This document shows positions 48,990 to 59,700 of a stretch of 64,000 bases of DNA, one piece after another. A program made the position numbers and the translations under genes. The DNA is from Trichuris trichiura (taxonomy: Eukaryota > Nematoda > Enoplea > Trichinellida > Trichuridae). The notes under the pieces are model-generated. The model was not told where the DNA came from. It worked only from the letters and a program-made list of their open reading frames with translations, and did no database searches. The stretch is from NCBI GenBank assembly GCA_037903355.1, contig JBAJFE010000025.1, positions 1,240,001-1,304,000 of the forward strand, given 5' to 3'. Position 1 is the stretch's first letter. Each line of letters starts with the position of its first letter.

Positions 48990-49854
48990 GTACGCTGCGC
49001 TGTTGGACGGACAAAAACCTCGTCGTCAGTAATTTTTGGTTCGAAATATATGTCGCGCAACGACGTGTTGCAGTTTCATTGGGTTTCCGTGTTGAAACTT
49101 ATGCTCCGAAGTAATTCCATATTTCTGTACAATTACGCTTCCCTGATTTGCACATAACACGCTGACACACACACGCGCGCGCAGTACGGAGCGCACTTTG
49201 GTCGCTCACTGCGTCTTGCAATATTTTCATTGGCATTATGTATCTCCTCCGCTTGTCCTTAGAAGGAGCGCGTCTCTGTTTAGGTGTAAGCTTTGTCATT
49301 CTCCTCTCGGATGTGTCGAACAATAATGCATTTTTTCCCTTTTCGACAACGTGATGTCATTAACAGCAACTTGCCATTCTTCTCTCCGATCATCGCATCA
49401 TATCCACTTCATTTGCAATATCTCTGCGACGACCACACAGCGGCGTGAGCGTTGGAAAAAAACAATTGACTGATTCGCTGTGTTTTTGTTTCGTGATTTA
49501 AGCCTTCCTAATTCCTCTACCAACCATAGCTTGTGGCTGTGGGCTTCTATTGTGCATACTGAGAGTTACGTTACCACTTTCTAGTTTCATTTTGTTATTC
49601 ACTAATCAAACACGGCAGTAAACAAACGCTGACCATCTCTACCCGTCCTTTTCTCTTCATTTCATATTCACTGATGAGATTATATTTTTTCCACTTAGCC
49701 AACGCAGTTGACGCGAATATACCTTCCGGGTATGTCCATCGATTAGGCGCTGATAGCAGCTTATTCGTTGTGTAATCTTTTCGGTCTTTTTCATACAAAT
49801 TCTTTGTTGCTACATCATTTGTGCGCAAAAATTGAATTGAGCCACATGAGAAAG

Positions 49855-49891
49855 GCATATACATATACATATATATACATATGCATATGCA
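49855..49891. repeat. CATATA-type microsatellite
   Basis: Alternating ATACAT/ATATAC units ending in CATATGCATATGCAT, a purine-pyrimidine alternating stretch. Confidence 0.85.
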
Positions 49892-50658
49892 TTGCCGAGT
49901 GATCAGCTATCGAAATCGCCGGAAAGCAGTTTGCCATTGTATACTTGTGTAACGCTCAGAAGGGGCGACTTAAATTAGTTGAATTAAACGGGTTGAAGGA
50001 ATATGTCTTTTAAAAAACGTTAATTTTTTTTTCTTTAATCAGTTGAACGCAATGCTGACTTTCGCGTTTGAAAAACTCTCAAGGAACAAAAGTCCTGCCA
50101 GTAGAGCGTGCGAATGAGAGTTTCATAGCGCGATAGATGCAGCGTGTTTCATCCGGCGGCTACGTTTATTCACTTTTCTAAAAATCAGTGGCGGTAATTA
50201 ATTGAGTACCTGAAAATCAGTATTGATACAGTACACCAGTGATTTTTACCGGCTGTAGAGCATACAGACGCGGAAAAGAACAAAAATCGAAGAAGAGGAT
50301 GTTTGTATTGGATGCACTATGCCCCCAAGCAGCTTACTACACGGCAACGGCTTCACTCCTGCTTAAATGCCGCAACCGTTTTTGGAAAGGATATGCTCTA
50401 AATAAAGACGGCATTTACATTTGGCTATACGCAGTTGGCTAAGCTTTTTTTAAAAAAAAATAAGGTCACTTCCCCTATTTTCGCGAAACAGAACAGTATC
50501 TTGACAATTGAATAATTGAACTTGCTTTTCTTGTAAAAATACAGTAAGACAAAGAATAGCGACTGCTCGTTTCTCCCGCGTAATTTCAGGGAAATGCAAT
50601 GCTTGCTTTTGCTTAAGTTTGTGATCGTGTTTTCTGCCTTTACTAGCCGACATGCTGG

Positions 50659-50745
50659 CTATTCTTCTCTGCCTTTTCCTAAGCAAAAGCCAAAATGTAA
50701 GCGTAATGTTCAGCTACAGGCTTACGTAAAAGCACAGTAGGATTG
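50659..50745. mobile_element. Hairpin element, copy C (diverged)
   Basis: The left arm ATTCTTCTCTGCCTTTTCCT and right arm TACGTAAAAGCACAGTAGGAT pair imperfectly. The inner CTAAGC / GCTTACG matches the layout of copies A and B. Confidence 0.45.
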
Positions 50746-52491
50746 CCGGAAAAAACACAATGCAATAGTAAAGCGCGTAGCTGCTTAGTCGACGATGTTT
50801 GAGCTATATTTTCTTTACAAGTGGAACAAACCTACTTGTTGCTAGGATACTGTAGCTGTTGCGGGAAAATAGAAAAACAGGCATCCTTCGGGCATATAGA
50901 TACACCAGACATTTCTTGGAAAATTAAGAGCATTATATTGAATGTTTTTTTAAAAAGAAATAGCTCGAAGCGTGGCAGCAGGCTACTCGTTCGGCAGTGG
51001 CTGGAAACAGCGGAAAGCTACCGCCCAAATGGTCACTTTTAAAAACCAAAATTGCCAAACATTCGTCCGTAGATAATACGAGTTTTTCAAGCTGCTCTTT
51101 CGGTTAACTTTTAAGAAGGTACAATTCTCCAAACAGCAAGGCGACAAAACTCTGCCAGTCCTATTTCATGCTTACCAGAGGCCAACGGAGCTGTCTAACT
51201 AATTGATCGTGATTTATCTCCGACACTGACGGATTTTAAAAAGGTCGTTCAAAATAAGATAATCGAAAAACAATGGAATAGCATAAAACCTGAACGCTTT
51301 TTATTTGCAATGTTTTTCGCATAACAATAGACAAATTTGCGCCTACATTATCTTTACGTTTGAGTTCAGTTTTTCCGTGTAGGCTTTTGTGCAAAGAATG
51401 TTGAATCGTTAGATAGCTGCAGTTGCGCACCGAGCTTGGATCGAGTTCGAATGTTCAAAGTGCCTCGTGCGTCTTTTGTAAGCCCATATTTAGTTTAAAT
51501 ATTGCAAAACTAAAAGAAACGCGCGTACACGACCGTCCGCTAGCGAAACGACGTTGAATTCTACGAACTGCAATCTTATGTAGAAATCGGTCGTTTCTTC
51601 ATCATCTTTGGCTGTAGCAGACGTACGGGCGTATTTGAGCTTTATATTGATCTGGATGTTCGGTGTTTTAATTCAAAATGTTTATTATTCAACTCGAACA
51701 CTCGTGAGGATCTTTAACAAATTGGCTGCGTTGCTTACTGGATTACGGTATTTCATTAGCATTTGTAATGATTGCGGAATTGTGTTTCTTTTCTTTTTCT
51801 TGCTGCCCGTTAATTCGTACGCATCGCAGCCGCTGTTTCAGAATGTAATTCTTCACATTTGACATTATCAATTGAGTAACAGTATGCTTTTGCGTTTTTG
51901 AAAACAGTTGCCCAGCGGTGCGCGTTGAGAATTGATGAACTTTGTGCGTACGCGTGTATCCTCTTTGCTTTGGGATAGGTGCTCGATCTTTTCCATCGTT
52001 GAAAGTCCGAAATTGACAATGCGAACAGCCTGCGCTTTTGGGGATAATGAATGCGGACTTGTTGCGTCTGGTCAATTGTTCTCATAATTTGTTGCTAGCA
52101 TGCCAGCAACAGCGGCAGGCACTCGCCTGCCCGGTCGATCATGGGTTTTCTTCAACAGCTGTCCTACTAATCGTAATCCGATATAGTGTCTTTTGCCGAA
52201 GCGAAAAGCTTAGCTTTTCCTTCGTTTAGATTCATGCTGCATCGACAGCGGTTGATTGCCGACAAAATCGGCCTCTGTTAGCCCTTTTGACCATAGATAC
52301 ATTCATTTTCCACCCTTATATAGAAATAGACATCGTAGTGCATCAGTTGTCGTCGTATGTCTTCTCCTCTGATGAATCAGTCATTTTGCTCAGCCGATTT
52401 GCCTTGCCGAGGTGTTGCTATTCGTTTTTGCCTTTCGCCTACTTTGACCTTTTAAAAATTGACTTTATTCAAAGAATTACTTTTCCTTTGC

Positions 52492-52493
52492 AG
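52492..52493 (+). promoter_or_regulatory. Likely trans-splice (or 5' UTR) acceptor of the FRS2-like gene
   Basis: TTTTCCTTTGCAG ends 49 bases before the ATG. Confidence 0.4.
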
Positions 52494-52542
52494 CAAAGGA
52501 CGGCACAGCGGGCCCGTACAGCCAGCGGCCGACTGGCACAGC

Positions 52543-53964
52543 ATGGGATGCGTGGCTAGCCGCCCCGAGCTTTCTTCCGAAGAAGGCCAATCAAATCTGT
52601 TTGCCGTCAGTACAACTGTTGCTTCGGGAAAAATGCTTAATGGAGTATTGAAAATTTGTCCCGCCGGCATTTTCCTTTACGATCGAAAACGCGTCGTTGT
52701 CCACTGGCCACTTCAGTATGTTAGACGATACGGTTACGGAGAAGATGTTTTCAGGTAAAACTACCACCGTTAATTTTCCGCTAGCAATTCTGTTTTTTTT
52801 CCTTTTGAAGCAATCACGCACTAATCGTAAGATGACTGTAAGACGCGTTGATTTTCAGGTTCGAAAGTGGCCGTCGCAGCGAAAGTGGACCCGGAGTGTA
52901 CACGTTCCAATGCAGTCGAGCGGGAGAGCTTTTCTACGTTGTCCACGGTACTATATTGGAAACGGGAACTTCGTCCGGCGAGTCCGCGCGTATCTCGTCT
53001 GCCAACGCGGATGGTTCCGCGTTTAAGCATGGCCTATCGGCTGGCGGACGATTGTACGTAAATTTGATCCGCCCTTCTTGGTTGAAATGTAATTTTCCAA
53101 GACGAATTTTTAGGTGTTCTCCGTGCTACGTCAATCGGGTAGAACCGAACGTGTGCTGCAGGCATGGTAGCTACAGTAACCTACATTATGCTCATGTTCA
53201 ATGCGCTAATTTAATTTTTTTTAGCCGAAGGAAGACCGCGCGCGTCGTCTCGCGATTTCAGAACATTCCCCGACCACGGGGGTTTTCAAAAGGCAATATC
53301 GGGACAACGATGCGTTTCCTTGATGACTCATTCCTCTGAAGGTCTGGTCAGAACTTGTCACGCTTCACATAGCTCTACTGAAGGAGAGCCTCGTGAAGAA
53401 AGAGAATCAGTCATTCCACGAACTTACTACATAAATGTATACCCTGATGAAGACTTGTCGGTTGCAAGAAGAGGTCGGAGATTCGTTATGCTATTTTGAA
53501 TTGTTTTTTTAAAGTTTTTTTTTGTTGTTGCAGATTCGAATGACGAAGCCGTGTTGTCGTGCCGCGGTGCAGATAGTAAGCAGGCTTCGTATTTTCAATT
53601 TCTGTGCCAAAGGGTACCGTCAAGGACGAAATCTCTTGGTTCGGAATCGTCGCCGTCGGTACCTGCTTTACCGCCGTTTGACCAAACGAATACGGAGAGC
53701 AGAGCTCTGAATTATATCACATTGGATGTAGGCTCAACTTCCACCACACTGTCGTCGTCGGACAGCACGACAAGAGCTTCACATCATCGTAGCGAAAATA
53801 CGGAAGCTTCAGCCAAAGGTTCACATTACGCTGTCATCGACTATATGAAAACGAAAGCGTTACATGACACGACAGCACTTCAGGGTCGGTCTGCGGAGGA
53901 ATGTGGTGCTTTTTTGCGAAGAAATCGTTTTGCCAGCATTAACGATACCTATATGAGGTCTTGA
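52543..53964 (+). CDS. FRS2/SNT-like docking protein with IRS-type PTB domain (5 exons, 379 aa)
   Basis: FRS2 proteins are membrane-anchored adaptors that bind FGF or Trk receptors through a PTB domain and recruit GRB2/SHP2. Exons: 52543-52754, 52859-53053, 53114-53166, 53225-53473, 53534-53964. The start MGCVAS fits N-myristoylation with a nearby palmitoylable cysteine. The PTB domain covers about residues 15-105 and contains RRYGYGEDVFRFESGRR, almost the FRS2 signature, then GVYTFQCSRAGELF. The rest is Ser/Thr-rich with tyrosines in docking context: YYINVYPDED, NYITLDVG (about Y297) and HYAVIDYMKT (about Y335), matching FRS2-type SHP2 and GRB2 sites. The protein is shorter than vertebrate FRS2 (about 500 aa). 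The third exon is small, so an alternative boundary is possible there. Confidence 0.88.
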
Positions 53965-55355
53965 ACCTTTTGTAAACCAATTGACTTTGTTGAGACGGTG
54001 AAAAAGATGCCTTTTTTTTGAAAGGTGGCATTTTAAAAGCGAGCGTCTGCTTACAGAAATGACTACTGATGTGTAGGTTCCCCTACCTCACTGGTGCATA
54101 CAAGAGGCAATGGTTTGCCTTCATCATTTCGGAAAGCTTTTGTACTTTCGTTCACCCTGCAGCAAATTTTTTTCCACTCCCATCAAGCGTTTACCGTCTG
54201 CAGTTCTAACTGCAATATGTATCCAATGGCCACTAGTCTAAGCGTTTCCGTTGCCACAAAGTGTCAAGCAACGGCTAGTCACTTTTGCTCTCCAACCGTT
54301 CGCTAGCCCCACTGCCTTACGTGCAATAATGGCGCTTGACTGATTATTTTAGTTTGCCCAAAGTGCAGTTCATTTTTCCATTTGCCGTTTCGCATTTTTA
54401 CTGTTTTGTTAAATCAACGCGAGTTCGTTTGCTTTAAAAAAATGTTCTCTCCAACCTTGTCTCCAGTGGGGCGTCGTCCGCGCGATATTTTTTAAAACTT
54501 AAAGACTTGCCGCGGCGAACGTTTTTTAAATACGTGAGCATTTTCAATTGATGCTGTAAAAGCGTAGTTTTCCGTCGCCGAGTTGATTGGATGAATATGC
54601 GCGTCTTCGTTCGTATGCGCTACTAAATTGAGCATCATTTAGCAAAGCAGTTTTGTCCAAAGAAGTCGCCTTTATTTTTACGTTTTCAAGGACTCGAAGC
54701 GCAAAAGAACTGCAAAATCAAGTAAGAAAGGTGTACTGTAAAGCTCTAATGAATTCAAGTACGCCTACAGATTCTTAGATTCTACAATGGTGTTAGGCGT
54801 AGGCATAACTTTAGAACAAACGTTTGTGGCTTATAAACAGATGGATTTAAAAAACAGACCGACTTACGTTTTCTAGAGTTCGCTTGACTAGATCGTAATC
54901 AGCTTTAGCACATTGTCAGTGGGCAAACCTGCAAACTAGATTACTTTCATTAAATTTTTTTAAATTTTCGCCGTTGTGGTCATCTGCATGAAGTATAGCG
55001 TTTTCGAAAGCGTAATATTGAGGAAGACTTTAAAAGTTGAAAAGCTACACTCCGCAAAAGCGGGAACTTTTTTTAAACAAAATAAACCCCCATGCGACAC
55101 CTGATCCTACGTTTATTGTTACAAAAGCTAATGGTTGGCGCGGGAGCCTTTACGGAAGTCAAGTTTTTCGCTCTGTATTGGCTTTGCGTTTAAATTATGC
55201 GTAAAGACATGAATCGAACAAACACGTATTTATGTTAGCTAGTTTCGGCTACAGCTCACTAGAATACGTTGAAATAAATGTTTGGAACTTTAGCTGCAAC
55301 CATTTTTTGGTCATGTCAGTGACGCGGACCTGCAGGAGTACTGTGTGTTCGACGC

Positions 55356-55475
55356 CATCCTGTTTTGCCCATCAGTAAGCCTAAGTCCAAAGATAAAGCT
55401 TATCTTGGCTTAGGTGTGGCTAGGGGTATAGTAGGATAGCTGACATGCTCGGAAAAAAAGGGGCAAAACAGGATG
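55356..55475. mobile_element. Hairpin element (MITE-like), copy B, 120 bp
   Basis: Terminal inverted repeat of about 15 bases: CATCCTGTTTTGCCC at the left and GGGGCAAAACAGGATG at the right. Inside is a second inverted pair, AAGCCTAAG...AAAGATAA / TTATCTTGGCTTAGG. No coding capacity. A same-family copy lies at 29663-29749. Confidence 0.65.
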
Positions 55476-56713
55476 AGCGCCTGTTTGCCAGAAAACAACC
55501 TGCATTTCTTTAACGACGTGGCCAACCGACAAGACCCCGATTTTTATGCCTTTTCAATGCAGTTTTTTCGTCCGTGACGAATTTGTCGCGCTGTATTTGT
55601 TCACTTAAGCTTTTAGGCGGTATCAGCTATTGCTGAGCTGACGCAAGTCAAATTTTGCCTTATGTCTAAACGCACCGTAGCATTTACCCTCAACAAGCTC
55701 ATCGTTGCTGCAGATGACGTAGCGCGCGATCCTAAAAGCTTCTTTGATTGCTTTTAATTGGAAATTGCTGAACCACCTTAATCATGCGTAATGTTTTTTT
55801 AAAAACATATACAAGCACTGTTGTATTTGACTCGATTAACCGCTAGTAAGAATTACTTGAATTAGAAACAATGTCTTTGTAACCATTAACGTTGTTTAAT
55901 TGAATTTATTTAACTCTGCGAAAAGAAGCTTACAGTAAGCGTGATTTGCAGGTTTTACTTTTCGTAATGTCATCCATTCCAACTTAGCAAAACAGAAAAT
56001 GTTAATTTTTTTCGAAGCATGAGGGAACTGTATCATTTCAACGTGTGGCTTCACTTGTACTAATCGATTCCCGTGTTAGGGGACGCCTATCTTAAACCAT
56101 TTCGCAGCTGACCATGGGTTTAACTTTCTTTATACAATGGCGGCAAGGAGTTTCATAGTTTCTACCTTAAAATTGGCTCGCTAGTAGCCCTCTGATGCCG
56201 ACGGTTTGTTTCTTTTGGTTCGCCGGCTCCTCTGTTTTTGCTTTAGCAGTCGGCTTACTTGGTATGGCAGTACGGGTAGCATTTTTGTCAACTATGCAAG
56301 ACCAGTTAATCTTTAGTTCCAACTAATGCTTGCTATGAAAAAACAGGGAATTTTTGCGCTCACTTCCAGGGTATTCCGTCTCTTACTGTTTTACTTTTCG
56401 TAGTAGAAGCACTTCCAAGTGTTTCTGAGTAGTAGAAATTCTTATAAAAAATATTTTCAAACTTCACGCGCTAACATTCTAGTTTTTTTGTCAAAAATTG
56501 CGGAACTTGTCATACAGTACTTCTGAAAAGATTAGCAAGTTCGAGTTATGGTAAGCAGTTGGCTGTCAGTTCGACAACTTTTGGCAGTTTGCGTAAAGCG
56601 GTGAACGGCCTAATTGCAGTTCGTTCGTCGGCCGTTCGTAGTTAAGTTTTTCTCTTCTGCCGGTGTGTAGCCGTTTCGGCAACGTGGCTCCGTTTTTAAA
56701 GCATTTTTTGTCC

Positions 56714-56715
56714 AG
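56714..56715 (+). promoter_or_regulatory. Likely trans-splice (or 5' UTR) acceptor of the p53-like gene
   Basis: CATTTTTTGTCCAG ends eight bases before the ATG, the spacing typical of nematode spliced-leader acceptors. Confidence 0.5.
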
Positions 56716-56723
56716 GTTCTTCG

Positions 56724-59700
56724 ATGAGCCAGCCTTCCTTGCAAAGTTTGCAGAGTGTATTTTGTTCGCTTTCCCAGGGCGCTTGGGATTTACTCTATAG
56801 CGATATGGACAAGCTGTTCGGCGGATAGTAATGTCTTCAATGCCTGTAAGGCTTCTTCACCTCGTTCGTTGCTCTTGCAGTGGGACCCAAAGTCCAAAAG
56901 TGGAAGCCTACGTGGACGAATCTTTGTCCAACAATCAAGCCGGTCTTAATGTAGACTTTTTTGCGTTGTCCCACCGTTATTTTCGCATTTGTTCCTTCGT
57001 AGACAATGGACAGTCGGCCGCCGGAGTCTCCCCAGCGATTTGGCGAAGAATCGAGCTTTTGGCTCAGGGAGTTTTTTGAAGATTCCAACGAAAGTGAAGG
57101 TGACATTTCCGACATCCTTCCGAACGAAACAGCTACGAAGGTTGGTACTTTTTTCAATTTTTTAACTCAACAAAATGAAGCGCTGACGTAATATGGTGGC
57201 GCTAGTAGTCTTTTAATTGCGTTGTTTATGCTGACAGTATTCTGTACAATAAATCCTGAATGCAGTTTGCATACTTTTTTTTCTTTCGTTTGTCTTTCAA
57301 CCACTTACAATATTGATGTTGCCTTGCGTGTACGCTTCCGCAGTTTTTCATTTAACTCCTATTCCGTTGAGAGCAAGTAAAACCACTTTCCGAACGAAAA
57401 AGGCCCTCCCTTTGATAGAGCTGTCTCCGAACGGCCTTTCTAAGCTACTTATACTTAGCATATTGTTTTAGGTATAATTTAACGGGTTTATACATCCGAT
57501 CGCTTTATTGGGGCTTTGCGAAGTCCCGCGCTCATATTTACCGTTTTTTTAACTTTTTAAAATTTTTTATCAAATTGAAATTTATGCACTGCCCTTGTAG
57601 GTGATTCAATAGATCTAGCAAGCGACTTCCTGTGAATGGGTGCTTCAAGGGGAGCATAAATGCAGAGAGAATTGTTCCTCCATCTATTTTCGGGCTGTAA
57701 CACTCCAGATAAGTAACAACAAATAATCTGCGCGGAACAAATGTTAGAAGTTGAAGAAGCTTTGCCAGGCGACATTTGCATATCTTGTTTTGAGATAGTG
57801 TTTCAATTTTAGGTTGTCTCGTTTGTACGAGATAGCAAAGATAGATTTTGATAATTTTGCCATTTTAGGCTCACACAGTCCGCTGCGATAAGAGCTAACG
57901 ATATGCAGTCGTTCCAACTTGGCAGATTTTACTGCGCTTTGCTTCAGGCTTAGGCTTAGCGTCTTACGGTAGCTATTGTTTAAATGTAGCTGTCAAGATT
58001 AAGTACCTTCGGGTATCCATTTGAAGTCATGATAGGGATGATCGATTTCGATCATGCTAACAATGAGAGGGTCTTGATCCATTGTGGCTGCTAGTCGCCA
58101 CTAGGTCGAGTGGTTCGGACGGATTAACGTGGAACCATTTTCGGCTAGCGTTAGAGGGTAGCCATGGTTCACTGACCACCAATCCATCATCCTATTGTAC
58201 CTGGCGTGAAATGCCTTTATGATGTTCCGACCTTCGTAGCTTGATTCACTACGGAACATTGCGCCGGATAGGTCATTCTCAGCTTCACAGCAAGTCACTG
58301 CACATTCCGTAACTGCCGAACCTCTTCGCGCTTTTTCCATTGATTTTATAGGGTTAAACTTCCTAAATGGCATCTAGTCTTGGTCTCTATGTCCATAGGT
58401 CTTTATGGGAAAAAGTAGAAGCTCTTTTACGTAACGATTAAAGAGCAGAGATGCTTACCACCTATAGTAGTAAACTGAATGGCTAAGACTGGGCCCATGA
58501 TCAACTTCATTATGCAAAAGGGAAATTTTTCCCATTCAACGGAAAAAAAACTACTTAAAGAAGTCTGAGCTTTTCTATCGACTGCGGCTCTTCGCCGGCG
58601 TATGAATGAGGCAAAGTGGGCCCAAAAAATTACTTTAAATTTTAACATGAGAAACTGGAAGGTATCCAGCCAGCGTTGGTCCTAATGATTTCTTACCATT
58701 TGCCATGTTTTTTGGAGCAACTTTTATTTTAAGAAGTATAAATGATGTGTGCTCTGTCCATTGATACGCTGCTGACGGGATGTGCCGAATCCCGAAAAGT
58801 CCGTAATAAATTTTTTTGCCAATCATCAAAACGTTATCTAACCAATATTGACAACAAGAACCTAAGGTCATCGCCAGACCGATATTTTTAAATAAAGTGC
58901 TTTATTATGTTGGGGTTTGGATCGTATTGTTATGATAATGTTTGGTTAAAGCGTTTCATTTTCAAAAACCGCTTCCGCCGCGCTGGTCCCTGCATAATTT
59001 CTGTTTTTTAGGAACCGACTACTGAGAAAACTAATGCAAGCGCAACGTCAACTATTGTGACTCCAATGGTGCATTGTACGGAGAGGTCGGCATTGGCTTT
59101 TGCAATTTATACCACGTTTCGATGATAGCTATCGTTGATCTTTAGCCCGGGTGTGAATGTATGCAAATTCGAGTTGTCCTTTGACGCCGTCAGCAGCAGT
59201 TTTAAAGTGAGAGGTCTCCGTTTCGTAAGTTGCAACTTAACCATAAGGTAAACTTACTCCGATCGATCGTCTGCTTAAGTATTCGGCCGAATTGAAAAAG
59301 GTATTCACAAAAGCGGATACACCATGCCCGTTCGGGCTGAAAGTGGACCCACCTCCGCCTGGTGACGCAAATGTCCACGTTGCGGTCGCCTTTGTCAACG
59401 AAGAGTTCAATGTGAAACCGGTGGAACGATGCAACAACCACGCAGCCAACGGAGGTATTCAACATGCAAATGATACGCGCCTATGTCCAATAAGAATTGT
59501 CGTATAATTGCAGCCGGTGAAGGAATGAGGCACATTTTTGAATGTATGAATCGTGGCGTCGTTTATTACGTTGACAAGAGGACAAATATCTGCAAGGCGT
59601 GCATTCCATGGATGCAAATGAGCAGTGAATACAGCGGTGAAGCAGTTTGCGTACTGTCGTTTTTGTGCTTCAACTCTTGTCCGTCCATCAATCGACAACA

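Larger units (their letters stand above)
48990..52542. other. Intergenic region between Rab5 and the FRS2-like gene
   Basis: No gene is supported. Contents: CA/CG alternating tract near 49161-49182, a CATATA-type repeat at 49855-49891, and one hairpin element (copy C, 50659-50745). Open frames are short and lack domain signatures. Confidence 0.5.
53965..56723. other. Intergenic region upstream of the p53-like gene
   Basis: No gene is supported; the region is AT-rich with many T/A runs. It contains one hairpin element (55356-55475). The last 200 bases before the p53-like ATG are likely promoter/5' UTR. Confidence 0.5.
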
